DNA of 64,000 nt from Tumebacillus flagellatus (lineage in GTDB: Bacteria > Bacillota > Bacilli > Tumebacillales > Tumebacillaceae). The notes under the pieces were generated by a model, which saw only the letters and a list, made by a program, of their open reading frames with translations, was not told the origin of the DNA and ran no database searches. Made by a program: the position numbers and the translations under genes. This document shows, piece after piece, positions 1 through 7,874 of the stretch. The stretch's first letter is position 1; each line of letters opens with the position of its first letter. The stretch lies in assembly GCF_000714935.1 (NCBI RefSeq), contig NZ_JMIR01000006.1:102542-166541 (forward strand), read 5' to 3'.

Positions 1-1
1 C

Positions 2-232
2 CCCTATTGGATGGAGTCGCTTGCCGAACTGTTGGTCCAATTGAAAGCGGAAGGACAAACCGTTTTGTTCTCCACGCATCAACTGGACGTTGCGGAAGCG
101 GTTGCAGATGAAGTGGTTTTTCTCAATCGAGGACGTGTGATCAGCCAAGGCAGCGTTCCGAGTTTTCCAGACGGATTGTCTGCGGCGTTTCAGACCTCTC
201 TCCAACGAAATCGAACAAGAGAAGCGGAGTGA
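2..232 (+). CDS. ABC transporter ATP-binding protein, C-terminal part (cut by window start)
   Basis: The reading frame is open from the first bases of the window, so the start lies outside. The visible 76 or so residues are the end of an ABC ATPase: a helical stretch, then the H-loop region FSTHQLDVAEAVADEV, then a hydrophobic strand and the usual FLNRGRVISQG ending. The pattern matches ABC-2 type exporters or drug/antibiotic ATPases, in which the switch histidine follows LFSTH. Walker A, signature and Walker B motifs are upstream of the window. Partner permease and substrate cannot be told. Confidence 0.85.
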   Translation, partial: PYWMESLAELLVQLKAEGQTVLFSTHQLDVAEAVADEVVFLNRGRVISQGSVPSFPDGLSAAFQTSLQRNRTREAE

Positions 233-254
233 TCGACACTCCGCTTCTCTTGTT
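214..254 (+). terminator. Perfect 18-bp inverted repeat overlapping the ABC gene stop codon
   Basis: Bases 214-231 and 237-254 are perfect reverse complements separated by the 5-base loop ATCGA. The stop codon of the ABC gene lies at the end of the left arm. There is no long T-run after the right arm, though the arm itself ends CTTGTT, so it is a probable but not textbook terminator. Confidence 0.6.
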
Positions 255-392
255 GCGGGTTGCGCTTGTTGCAAAACGCCAATGATCCCCAGCAGGGTTT
301 CTCCCAGCCTCGGCAGATTAGCCAGCATGGGCTATAGGTGCCAGGCGTTTCACACGGTATGATGACACCTGTGATGCAGGGCGGAAATTGAA

Positions 393-1196
393 TTGACATA
401 TAGACAATTGAAGTGGTTGATTCTCATCATTCCAACGGTGACGACCGGGATCTGGGAATATGTGCGGCATTCCTATCTGCTGCCGTACATCTCGATGGAG
501 ATGGGAAATTGGCTGTCTCCACTGATCGTCTTGGTGGTGACATTGACGTTGCTGCTCGGGTTGTTCTCCTTGATGGAGCGCATGCAGAACGAGCTGAACC
601 GAGAGCGCGCGGCGAAAGTGCTCATCGGGGAAGCTTGCAACGGGTTGCAAGCGGTGGAGATGACGGGCGCCCTGCTGCCCGATCTTATTCTCATGGACAT
701 CAACATGCCGGTCATGAACGGATTGGACACAACCAGAGAGATCAAGATTCGGTATCCCGATGTGAAAATCGTGGTGATCACCGTATCAGACGATGTCTCG
801 TACCTGTTTGAAGCGTTGAAAAAAGGTGCGCAAGGGTATCTGCTAAAAAACCTGAACCCGCAATCTTGGGTGGAGTATCTGGTTTCAGTGGTGATGGATG
901 AAGTGCCGATGTCCCGCGGGCTGGCAACGAAACTGTTGGAAGAGTTTATTGAAGTCGAGCGCCGACCCAGCAAGAAAAACCCGCTGTCCAGCCGTGAGAG
1001 GAACATCTTGAAGTACGTGGCATCCGGGTACAAAAACCGCCGGATCGCCGAAGAACTTTCCATCTCTGAGAACACCGTGAAAAACCACTTAAAAAACATC
1101 CTGCAAAAACTCCACTTGGAAAATAGAGTGCAACTCACAAGTTATGCGCATGAACAAGGATGGATCCAAAAAGAACTTGGAGAAGAACCGAGATGA
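393..1196 (+). CDS. Chimeric protein: sensor-kinase membrane N-terminus joined to a truncated NarL-type response regulator
   Basis: Residues 1-75 have two hydrophobic segments (about 8-22 and 40-60) and a charged linker NELNRERAAK, as in the N-terminus of NarX/LiaS-type histidine kinases. At about residue 76 the sequence changes to VLIGEACNGLQAVEM, which is the second strand of a NarL-family receiver. The first receiver strand with its acidic pair is missing, and so is the whole kinase core. The phosphoacceptor D102 (LMDINMPVMNG), the ITVSDD strand and the lysine in YLLKN are present, followed by a LuxR-type helix-turn-helix at about 200-260. Start is TTG at 393. The simplest explanation is an in-frame deletion that fused adjacent kinase and regulator genes; the product is unlikely to signal normally, though its DNA-binding domain is intact. 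Confidence 0.75.
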   Translation: MTYRQLKWLILIIPTVTTGIWEYVRHSYLLPYISMEMGNWLSPLIVLVVTLTLLLGLFSLMERMQNELNRERAAKVLIGEACNGLQAVEMTGALLPDLILMDINMPVMNGLDTTREIKIRYPDVKIVVITVSDDVSYLFEALKKGAQGYLLKNLNPQSWVEYLVSVVMDEVPMSRGLATKLLEEFIEVERRPSKKNPLSSRERNILKYVASGYKNRRIAEELSISENTVKNHLKNILQKLHLENRVQLTSYAHEQGWIQKELGEEPR

Positions 1197-1606
1197 ACAT
1201 GAAAAAGTACAAGTTGTGGGGAGCCCTCGCACTCTCATCCGTCATGCTGACCGCTTGCGGCAGTCAAATGGACCACGAGCATATGATGCATGGGACGAGC
1301 AGCACGGTGAAAAAAATGGACATTACCTTCGAGACGGTGCCGCAACCGCTCGTCGTCAGTCAAGAGGGGACACTCAAGGCCAACGTGATGGTCGGCGGCA
1401 AACCGGCCGCCGACGTGACGGTGGAGATCGAGACATGGGCCGACGGAGACAACAATCACGAAACGGCAAAAGCGACCTCGGACCAAAAAGGCGGCTTTCT
1501 TGTACAGAAAAAATTCGACAAAGCGGGCAAGTATCATGCGACGGTACACACCACCAGCAGCGAACTGCATCAGATGACGACGTTTGAGTTCAACGTGCAA
1601 GAATGA
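1193..1606 (+). CDS. FixH/YtkA-like secreted lipoprotein
   Basis: The 137-residue product starts with MNMKKYKLWG, a hydrophobic stretch and a lipobox ending LTAC, so it should be lipid-anchored outside the membrane. A His/Met-rich segment (DHEHMMHG) follows, then a beta-sandwich of the FixH/YtkA type with the PAADVTVEIE and GKYHATVH motifs. YtkA-like proteins are linked to copper or cytochrome oxidase biogenesis, and the His/Met cluster would suit metal binding; that role is inference. ATG 1193 was chosen because GGAGA lies 9 bases upstream and ATGA overlaps the stop of the preceding gene, implying translational coupling. Confidence 0.75.
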   Translation: MNMKKYKLWGALALSSVMLTACGSQMDHEHMMHGTSSTVKKMDITFETVPQPLVVSQEGTLKANVMVGGKPAADVTVEIETWADGDNNHETAKATSDQKGGFLVQKKFDKAGKYHATVHTTSSELHQMTTFEFNVQE

Positions 1607-1623
1607 AAAAGGGAAAAAGAGTA

Positions 1624-1658
1624 CAAAACCCCAGTCCGACGACTGGGGTTTTGTTTTT
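1624..1658 (+). terminator. Rho-independent terminator after the FixH-like gene
   Basis: Bases 1624-1635 (CAAAACCCCAGT) pair perfectly with 1642-1653, with loop CCGACG, followed by five T's. It ends the chimera-lipoprotein transcript. Confidence 0.9.
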
Positions 1659-1670
1659 GGATTTTTCAGG

Positions 1671-1817
1671 TTATTGCTCATTCACGCGTAAGGAGAGCAA
1701 GGTCGTGATCAGAAGAAACCCCACCAGAGCCAAAAACGGAATTGTGATGAACCCTAACCAGTTGATATATTGGCCGTTGCTCGGCACTCCGCTGGTGTAC
1801 GGGAGGATATTCTGCAT
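1671..1817 (-). pseudogene. C-terminal remnant of a BdbC/DsbB-type thiol-disulfide oxidoreductase
   Basis: On the minus strand the last 48 codons before the stop at 1671 read like the C-terminus of BdbC: YINWLGFITIPFLALVGF followed by a hydrophobic helix. In BdbC proteins a redox cysteine comes shortly before YINW; here that position appears as Ser in GVPSNGQ (codon AGC, one base from TGC). Nothing resembling the upstream helices or the CxxC motif follows on this strand. It is read as a decayed 3' fragment of a disulfide bond formation gene. Confidence 0.6.
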
Positions 1818-1838
1818 GGGCGTGCTGTTGACGCCTAG

Positions 1839-2285
1839 TTTTTCGACGATGTCTTCATCGTCTCGTACCTGTTGTCCAAAATGGCGGCTTTCGATGACAT
1901 GCCCAGCGGGCCGAGTGGCGTGTATACAGTGTACGTGTCCACCGAACGGCCGCAAGATCAGGCGACGTTGCACATCGACCAATATAGCGGTCAAGTGCTT
2001 GCCGATCTCAGGTACAAGGACTATGGCATGACGGCCAAACTGATTTCGCTCGGGGTGGTGGGCCTTTCTTCGACGGGCGTCATCTTGTGGTGGGAGCGCA
2101 AACCTGCCAGTAAAGTTGGTGCTCCGGCTTGGCCCGCCTCGTACAAAGTGCCAAAAGGCATTCTGGTCCTCGTGATATTATTGGGCGTGCTCTTCCCGTT
2201 GGCTGGTGCGTCGATGCTTGTCGTACTGGTTCTGGAACAAGTCCTGCGTAAAGCGAAGTCCATATCCCGCGCCAAAGCAACCTGA
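1839..2285 (+). pseudogene. Remnant of a PepSY-associated membrane protein
   Basis: The frame is open from 1839 after a TAG at 1836. The product contains DQYSGQVLADLRYKDYGMTAK, which resembles the PepSY-TM family motif ending in DQYSG and DYG, then a helix with GVILWWERKPASKVGAP and a final hydrophobic helix. Family members run to about 400-500 residues with an N-terminal helix and a loop between DYG..AK and the WW helix; both are missing here. No Shine-Dalgarno site supports the available TTG start (1872). It is best seen as the 3' end of a decayed gene, abutting the bdbC remnant on the other strand. Confidence 0.6.
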
Positions 2286-2323
2286 AAAAAAGACCGTAAT
2301 CCCGTGCTGAGATCGCGGTCACA

Positions 2324-2368
2324 GCGTGCAGACAAGTACTTACCAGTACGAGGGCTGCACGTTTTTTT
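2324..2368 (+). terminator. Rho-independent terminator
   Basis: GCGTGCAG (2324-2331) pairs with CTGCACG (2355-2361) and is followed by seven T's. It lies downstream of the PepSY remnant and may be all that still works of that unit. Confidence 0.75.
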
Positions 2369-2508
2369 GCGTTACACATCAAGAACGAGGGGGGGAGGGA
2401 CCGAAATAGATGTGCGTGGAAAAAATGACATTCAGTCTGATCATTATTAATTAAAGATGAAAGAGGGTGACAAGTCCACATCGAGATCATTCATCGGAGG
2501 AGATCATC

Positions 2509-2682
2509 ATGTATGAAAATTTAAAACAATATAAGGAATTACTTGAACTGCTTGTTCTGGCGGCAACACTCGGAATCGATGTGTTTGTTTTGGTAATGGT
2601 TTTGGAGTTTTGTATGCACCAATGCCTAGACCGCTTCATAGTCGTTAGGCACTGGCTCCTCCCCGCAAAGGATGAAAATTGA
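2509..2682 (+). CDS. Small membrane protein of unknown function (57 aa)
   Basis: ATG 2509 follows a strong GGAGGAGA site at 2497-2504, so translation is likely. The product begins MYENLKQYKE and has one hydrophobic segment (about residues 10-35) with two Cys and several acidic residues, then a basic tail. I do not recognise the family. It lies upstream of the MntR-type boxes of mntH and need not be co-regulated with it. Confidence 0.6.
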   Translation: MYENLKQYKELLELLVLAATLGIDVFVLVMVLEFCMHQCLDRFIVVRHWLLPAKDEN

Positions 2683-2720
2683 GTGTTGACTTTTCAGGTC
2701 AGTAGGAGTTAATATGTAGC

Positions 2721-2740
2721 CAAAAGTTTCCTTAGGCTAA
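2721..2740 (-). promoter_or_regulatory. Candidate MntR operator, upstream copy
   Basis: Read on the minus strand this is TTAGCCTAAGGAAACTTTTG, very close to the Bacillus MntR box (TTTGCCTTAAGGAAACT type). It lies about 145 bases before the mntH start. Just downstream a further dyad, GTTAGCCGAGGCTAG (2745-2759), repeats the TTAGCC element. Confidence 0.65.
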
Positions 2741-2806
2741 AAAAGTTAGCCGAGGCTAGTTTTGGTCGTCCTACGTGTATCTGTAGTGCGGTAAAATTTT
2801 TTTGAT

Positions 2807-2828
2807 CAAAAGTTTCCTGTGTGCAAAA
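2807..2828 (-). promoter_or_regulatory. Candidate MntR operator, downstream copy
   Basis: On the minus strand this reads TTTTGCACACAGGAAACTTT(TG), a second MntR-type box. It lies just after a TAAAAT hexamer at 2792-2797 that could be the -10 of mntH, so a bound manganese-loaded repressor would cover the transcription start. Two boxes flanking the promoter suggest tight manganese repression. Confidence 0.65.
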
Positions 2829-2865
2829 CTTTTTCGTGCAACTAAAAGAAAGGTGTGATCGCAAG

Positions 2866-4215
2866 ATGAAACAAGAGGCAACCTCCGCTACGTCATCGAA
2901 GACCGGCTGGCGACAACAGAAAACCCAATCGAGTCTGCCTGAAGTTTATCGATCATTGGGAATCCCAAAAACAGGATCATGGATTCGGAAATTTTTGGCC
3001 TTTGCAGGCCCGGGTTACTTGGTTGCAGTCGGATATATGGACCCCGGCAATTGGGCTACCGACTTGGCGGGTGGTGCACAATTTGGATATGCACTTCTTT
3101 CGGTCATCATGATCTCAAACCTCATGGCAATCTTGTTGCAAGCTTTGGCTGGACGGCTCGGAATTGCGACTGGCCGCGACCTCGCACAAGCATGTCGGGA
3201 CCACTACAGCAAGCCGGTTGTCATCCTCTTGTGGATCTTGTGCGAGTTGGCAATCGCCGCCTGTGACCTGGCAGAAGTGGTCGGCTCGGCAATTGCGCTG
3301 AACTTGCTGTTTGGACTTCCGCTGGTCATCGGCGTGTTGCTCACGGCGTTTGACATTCTGCTCATCCTACTTTTGCAAAACAAAGGGTTTCGGTACATCG
3401 AAACGATCGTCATCACCTTGATTGCAACCATTGCTGTCTGTTTTGGTGTCGAGATGATTCTCTCCAAACCGGATGTCAGCGGAGTAATGCAGGGGTTTGT
3501 ACCGACAGCACAGATTTTTACGAACCCCGAAATGCTGTACATCGGGATCGGCATTTTAGGAGCTACTGTGATGCCGCATAATCTCTATTTGCATTCCTCC
3601 ATCGTCCAAACCCGCAAGTATGACGAGACATCGGCTGGAAAACGGGAAGCGATTAAATATGCAACGTGGGATTCGTCGATTGCCTTGCTGTTCGCACTAT
3701 TCATTAACGGGGCGATTCTGATCTTGTCCGCGGCAACCTTCCACACGACAGGCCACACGGAAGTTGCAGAGATCGGGGACGCATACCAACTGCTCTCCCC
3801 GCTCCTTGGGGCTTCGGCTGCAAGCGTTCTTTTTGCAGTCGCTCTGCTGGCATCTGGACAAAATTCAACCCTGACAGGAACGCTTGCGGGACAGATCGTG
3901 ATGGAAGGATTTTTAAACATCCGCTTGGCTCCTTGGCTTCGTCGATTGATCACGCGATTGATCGCGATCATTCCCGCTGTCATCGTCACCGTTATCGCAG
4001 GGCCCAAAGGCACAGGAGATCTGCTGATCTTGAGTCAAGTGATACTGTCCTTGCAACTCTCCTTTGCTGTACTTCCATTGGTGCAATTCACCAGTGACAA
4101 ACGGAAGATGGGAGAGTTTGTGAACCCTCGCTGGCTCACGTTTCTATCTTGGGCAGTGGCGGGAATCATACTCGTTCTCAATGCTTACTTGTTGTATCAA
4201 ACGGTTTTTGAATAA
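2866..4215 (+). CDS. mntH: Nramp-family divalent metal (manganese) transporter MntH
   Basis: The 449-residue product is full length for bacterial Nramp proteins, with about 11 hydrophobic helices. It has both metal-binding signatures: DPGN in the first helix ([15 protein letters not shown]) and [10 protein letters not shown] in the sixth. It imports Mn(II), and possibly Fe(II), with protons. ATG 2866 is preferred over GTG 2821 because AAAGGTG lies about 10 bases before it and the 2821 start falls inside an MntR-type box. Two such boxes upstream indicate repression by manganese through MntR. Confidence 0.93.
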   Translation: MKQEATSATSSKTGWRQQKTQSSLPEVYRSLGIPKTGSWIRKFLAFAGPGYLVAVGYMDPGNWATDLAGGAQFGYALLSVIMISNLMAILLQALAGRLGIATGRDLAQACRDHYSKPVVILLWILCELAIAACDLAEVVGSAIALNLLFGLPLVIGVLLTAFDILLILLLQNKGFRYIETIVITLIATIAVCFGVEMILSKPDVSGVMQGFVPTAQIFTNPEMLYIGIGILGATVMPHNLYLHSSIVQTRKYDETSAGKREAIKYATWDSSIALLFALFINGAILILSAATFHTTGHTEVAEIGDAYQLLSPLLGASAASVLFAVALLASGQNSTLTGTLAGQIVMEGFLNIRLAPWLRRLITRLIAIIPAVIVTVIAGPKGTGDLLILSQVILSLQLSFAVLPLVQFTSDKRKMGEFVNPRWLTFLSWAVAGIILVLNAYLLYQTVFE

Positions 4216-4233
4216 GGGATGGTTGTTCGAAGC

Positions 4234-4269
4234 AGGAAGAGGCTCCGGTTTTAACGGGTGCCTCTTCCT
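4234..4269 (+). terminator. Hairpin after mntH
   Basis: AGGAAGAGGC (4234-4243) pairs perfectly with GCCTCTTCCT (4260-4269). Only a weak T-rich stretch follows, so it is a probable terminator. Confidence 0.65.
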
Positions 4270-4317
4270 CTATTAATCGGAAGAAAGATCTTGTTTTATA
4301 ACAAGTGCCTAAATAAC

Positions 4318-4631
4318 GAGCTGCAAGGGCTTCTCGTCGTCTTGGTCTTTGTGATCATCGCACGACCGATTCCCGTGCTGAGTTGCTTGCTTCCAGATCA
4401 CAAGGCAAGATGGGAGCTTTATGAGATTCTGTTCCTGTTCTGGACACGTAAAACGGGCGTCATTGCCGCCGCGTTGGTCGGGATTGTCGGTGCTCCGGCT
4501 TGGCAGACGCGAAGTTGATGTCGGCCATCGCCTTCGTCGCGATTTTGTTCTCGTTGCTCTTGCTGGCCAGCACGACACCGTTCGTGGCAATATAGCTGGG
4601 GCTATTGGAGAAGCAGCAAGTTCAAGGTTAA
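4318..4631 (+). pseudogene. Remnant of a CPA1-type cation/proton antiporter
   Basis: Two frames carry consecutive pieces of one antiporter C-terminus. The first (4318-4500) reads LLVVLVFVIIARPIPVL ... LFLFWTRKTGVIAAALVGIV, matching the FxxWTRETGVIPAAL signature of NhaP/CvrA antiporters. A frameshift near 4490-4505 leads into DAKLMSAIAFVAILFSLLLL, then a TAG stop after TPFVAI, then LGLLEKQQ to a second stop. The N-terminal two thirds of the protein is absent. A frameshift, an in-frame stop and truncation make it a clear pseudogene. Confidence 0.7.
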
Positions 4632-5017
4632 ACTGCCAGGAGTCAGAGGCTGCGGGCACCTTGCGTGCTTTATGCAGTTTAAACACGCCACCCAAAATGT
4701 AAAAATGATTATCGTGAGATAATAAGGGAGCCCTTCCAGCCATAGAAATGTGCTGTGGAGGGTTTTTTGAGGGGGGATCTTTGAAAATGACTACCATATC
4801 GAGGATGTCCCCGACAAGATAGTCAATGATAACGTTATGTCCTGACCCTTTATGCAGAGCTAAGGTAAGAACTTTATTATAGGAAAGGACTTTATTTTCT
4901 GTTTTGTTGTTCGAATTGAAGAGGAGTCGGTTCTTAGAAAAGAACTATATTAGCCGGAAACATTCGTCTCTTGGAACGGAGGCTTTTTTTGTTCCTGAAA
5001 AAAATTTTTTGTAAATG
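4632..5017. other. Intergenic stretch without a recognisable gene
   Basis: No ORF here has a Shine-Dalgarno site or a recognisable product. A weak terminator-like hairpin is present (CCCTTCCAGC at about 4731 with GCTGTGGAGGG and six T's ending near 4768), and the rest is AT-rich. It probably includes decayed sequence linked to the antiporter remnant. Confidence 0.5.
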
Positions 5018-5044
5018 TGTCGATTTTACCCTCACTGGTTCGTC
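5018..5044 (+). promoter_or_regulatory. Candidate ECF42-type promoter of the hydrolase-DGPF-sigma cassette
   Basis: TGTCGA (5018-5023) and CGTC (5041-5044) are separated by 17 bases. ECF42 sigma factors are known to use a -35 TGTCGA and a short CG-containing -10 (CGA/TC). The site lies 46 bases before the first gene of the cassette whose last gene encodes an ECF42-like sigma factor, which suggests autoregulation. Confidence 0.6.
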
Positions 5045-5090
5045 GTCTTCATAGAAGGCCACGACGGTCCAATTGCAGAGGAGGATTCTC

Positions 5091-5894
5091 ATGCATTTTG
5101 TAACATCAAAGGACGGCACGAAAATCGCCTATGATAAAGCGGGTCATGGTCCGGCACTCATCTTGGTAACGGGTGCGTTCAGCTATCGGAAATTTCCCGG
5201 GGTCGTGCAACTGGCGAATCTGTTGGCAGACCACTTTACGATTTACAACTACGACCGCCGCGGCCGCGGCGACAGCGGAGACACCCAGCCTTACGTTGTG
5301 GAACGCGAGATTGAAGATCTTCAAGCTCTGATCGAAGCTGCAGGCGGCTCCGCGTATGTCTGGGGGTTGTCATCCGGGGCGGCTCTTGCTTTGCAAGCCG
5401 CAGCGAGAGGGGCAAACATCACGAAATTGGCTTTGCATGAACCTCCATTCGTGGTCGATGCGGCGGGTCACATGCCGCCGAAAGATTTCACAGCGCACGT
5501 AACGGAGTTGATCGCCTCAAATCGCCGGTCCGACGCCGTTCAATACTTTATGACCCAGGGCATGGGGGCGCCGCAATTCGTGGTTCGCTTGATGCGCATC
5601 ATGCCCGGCGTGTGGTCGAAACTTCTGGACGTTGCTCACACGCTCCCGTACGAAGCGGCGTTGTTGGATGGTTATCTGGATGCAAAACCGCTGCCTCGCA
5701 ACTCGTGGAATTCAATTACGATGCAAACTTTGGTGCTCGAAGGCACGGAGAGCCCGACCGCGTTGCGTCATGCTGCCAAGGAACTTGCCGAAGTGCTCCC
5801 CCATGCGCAACTGCTGAGTAAAAAAGGACTTGGCCATACCAAGAAGCTCAATTCGAAACGAATTTCCAAGGAGCTTGCGGCATTTTTTGCTTAA
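5091..5894 (+). CDS. Alpha/beta hydrolase
   Basis: The 267-residue product has the alpha/beta hydrolase layout: HFVTSKDGTKIAYDKAGHGP at the start, the oxyanion strand LILVTGA, the NYDRRGRGDSGD turn, the nucleophile elbow GLSSGA (serine about residue 99), and a late histidine in GLGHTKK. The nucleophile motif is slightly unusual, with Ser-Ser instead of Ser-x before Gly. ATG 5091 follows GAGGAGGA with good spacing. It is the first gene after a candidate ECF42 promoter and lies 65 bases before the DGPF gene, so it is probably a target of that sigma factor. Substrate unknown. Confidence 0.82.
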   Translation: MHFVTSKDGTKIAYDKAGHGPALILVTGAFSYRKFPGVVQLANLLADHFTIYNYDRRGRGDSGDTQPYVVEREIEDLQALIEAAGGSAYVWGLSSGAALALQAAARGANITKLALHEPPFVVDAAGHMPPKDFTAHVTELIASNRRSDAVQYFMTQGMGAPQFVVRLMRIMPGVWSKLLDVAHTLPYEAALLDGYLDAKPLPRNSWNSITMQTLVLEGTESPTALRHAAKELAEVLPHAQLLSKKGLGHTKKLNSKRISKELAAFFA

Positions 5895-5959
5895 CAGCAG
5901 GTGCATTTATCCAATTACCGAAAATGTAAAGGGTAGTTGAAAAGAGGAGGTCCTCATCT

Positions 5960-6394
5960 ATGCGGTTCATGCTGATTGTGAAAGCGACAACAGATTCCGA
6001 GGCGGGGGTGAAGCCCAGCCAAGAGCTGATCGATGCCATGCAAAAATATAACGAGGAATTGGTGAAAGCGGGCGTGTTGCTCGCGGCTGACGGCCTGATG
6101 CCAAGTTCCGGCGGCATTCGAATTTCGTATCCGGAGCCCGGTGGCAAACCCAAAGTTACGGATGGTCCGTTCGCGGAGGCCAAAGAAATGATCGCCGGAT
6201 TTACGCTGATCGATGTCAAATCGCGGGAAGAAGCGATTCAATGGGCGATGCGCATGCCCGATCCTCACGGGTTCGGACAGGGCGAGATTGAACTCAGACA
6301 GATTTATGAAGTGGAGGATCTCATGAACACGCCCGAATCGCTGGAGAAAGAAGCCGCCCTCCGCAAACAAGTTGAGGAGCAAAAGCAAGCGTGA
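5960..6394 (+). CDS. YCII-related DGPF-domain protein
   Basis: The 144-residue product begins MRFMLIVKATTDSEAG and contains VTDGPFAEAKEMIAGFTLID, the DGPF motif that names the domain (YciI/YCII-like alpha-beta fold). The C-terminal 20 residues are a charged helix. GAGGAGG precedes ATG 5960. The last 4 bases overlap the GTG start of the ECF sigma gene. DGPF genes are the conserved neighbours of ECF42 sigma factors; the biochemical role of the domain in this setting is not known. Confidence 0.9.
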   Translation: MRFMLIVKATTDSEAGVKPSQELIDAMQKYNEELVKAGVLLAADGLMPSSGGIRISYPEPGGKPKVTDGPFAEAKEMIAGFTLIDVKSREEAIQWAMRMPDPHGFGQGEIELRQIYEVEDLMNTPESLEKEAALRKQVEEQKQA

Positions 6395-7656
6395 CATCGT
6401 CCACGACACAGCGAACCGTCGATGCGATCTGGCGAATGGAATCCGCCAAGCTGATCGCAGGGGTAACGCGAATGGTACGGGACGTAGGACTCGCAGAGGA
6501 CCTTGCCCAAGATGCGTTGGTGATTGCCCTGGAACGGTGGCCGGAGACCGGCATTCCAGACAATCCGGGCGCCTGGCTGATGACGACGGCGAAGCGGCGC
6601 GCGATCGACCTGATGCGCAGGAGCAAGGTGCGGGATCAGAAGTACGTAGAAGTCGCCCGTAATCAGGAGCTCTATACAGAAGACGACATAGATGCTGTTT
6701 TGGACGGGGAGATCGGAGACGATCTCCTTCGTCTGATCTTCATGACCTGTCATCCGGTACTCTCCCAAGAGGCTCGAGTGGCTCTGACACTTCGCCTGTT
6801 ATGCGGGCTTACCACCGATGAAATCGCACGATCCTTCCTCGTCGCCGAATCCACGATTGCTCAGCGAATTGTCCGGGCCAAGAAAACGCTCAGCGCCGAG
6901 AAAGTTCCGTTTGAGGTGCCGGCAGGGGCGGAACTCCAAGACCGTCTGACGGCGGTGCTCGAAGTGATTTACCTGATGTTCAATGAAGGCTACTCGGCAA
7001 CGTCCGGAGATCAATGGTTTCGTCCGCTGCTGTGTCAGGAGGCGTTGCGATTGGGACGCGTACTGGCCGAGATCTCCCCGCAGGAACCGGAAGTTCACGG
7101 ATTGGTTGCCTTGATGGAGATTCAATCTTCGAGGTTTCAAGCGAGGGTAAACGCCAAGGGAGAGCCTGTCCTGCTCTTGGATCAAAACCGGGCACGGTGG
7201 GATCAGTTGCTGATTCGCCGCGGTTTGGCGGCTCTGGAGCGCAGCCGGAAGCTTGGACGGCCGCTGGGGGCGTACTCGTTGCAGGCTGCGATTTCGGCTT
7301 GCCATGCGCAGGCGCCGACGGCAGCGGAGACGAATTGGATCAAAATCGCCGCTCTTTACGAAGCGCTTTCCAGAGTAACGCCTTCGCCGATCGTCGAATT
7401 AAACAAAGCGGTCGCCATCTCCATGGCGTTTGGCCCGGCGTTCGGGCTCCAGATCGTCGACGAATTGAATGCGGAACCTTCCTTGAAGGGCTATCATCTC
7501 TTGCCGAGCGTTCGCGGCGATCTCTTGGTGAAGCTGGGGCGGTACGAGGAAGCAAGAATCGAGTTCGAACGCGCTGCGTCGATGACTCGCAATGAGCAAG
7601 AGCGCATCCTGTTGCTGAAGCGGGCGTCTGAATGTGCGTCAGAGCGATCTAATTAA
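6391..7656 (+). CDS. ECF42-group RNA polymerase sigma factor with a C-terminal TPR-like extension
   Basis: The 421-residue protein is more than twice the size of a standard ECF sigma factor. Region 2 is at about residues 12-75 (LAEDLAQDALVIALERWPE, GAWLMTTAKRRAIDLMRR) and region 4 at about 125-170 (LRLLCGLTTDEIARSFLVAE). A long helical C-terminal domain includes VIYLMFNEGYSATSG, ELNKAVAISMAFGP and a TPR-like GRYEEARIEFERA. This architecture and the coupled DGPF gene identify group ECF42, which has no dedicated anti-sigma gene; the extension is thought to control activity. Start is GTG 6391, inside the overlap with the DGPF gene. Confidence 0.92.
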   Translation: MTSSTTQRTVDAIWRMESAKLIAGVTRMVRDVGLAEDLAQDALVIALERWPETGIPDNPGAWLMTTAKRRAIDLMRRSKVRDQKYVEVARNQELYTEDDIDAVLDGEIGDDLLRLIFMTCHPVLSQEARVALTLRLLCGLTTDEIARSFLVAESTIAQRIVRAKKTLSAEKVPFEVPAGAELQDRLTAVLEVIYLMFNEGYSATSGDQWFRPLLCQEALRLGRVLAEISPQEPEVHGLVALMEIQSSRFQARVNAKGEPVLLLDQNRARWDQLLIRRGLAALERSRKLGRPLGAYSLQAAISACHAQAPTAAETNWIKIAALYEALSRVTPSPIVELNKAVAISMAFGPAFGLQIVDELNAEPSLKGYHLLPSVRGDLLVKLGRYEEARIEFERAASMTRNEQERILLLKRASECASERSN

Positions 7657-7733
7657 TTTTTTCAACTCGGCGCGACCCAAGAACCTTGGCAGTCGGAACA
7701 GCCGGACCTTAGAAGGAACATCGGATCACCTGT

Positions 7734-7760
7734 AACATCAAAGGGATTCGATGTTTTTTT
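7734..7760 (+). terminator. Terminator of the ECF42 cassette
   Basis: AACATC (7734-7739) pairs with GATGTT (7750-7755), followed by T's. An upstream AACATCG (7717-7723) can pair with the same right arm, so two alternative stems exist. Confidence 0.6.
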
Positions 7761-7874
7761 CATTGGTTTTTTCAAAAGTGGGACATACGTCCTTCCAACG
7801 AGGGAGAAAAATAGATAGTATATGAGATGCTGCTTTTTTCGGGGGGAGATTCATTGAGGGAGGGAGCTTATCGG

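Noticed and set aside
4309..4797. Minus-strand 162-codon frame
   Set aside because: It overlaps the antiporter remnant on the other strand, has no ribosome site and no recognisable fold.
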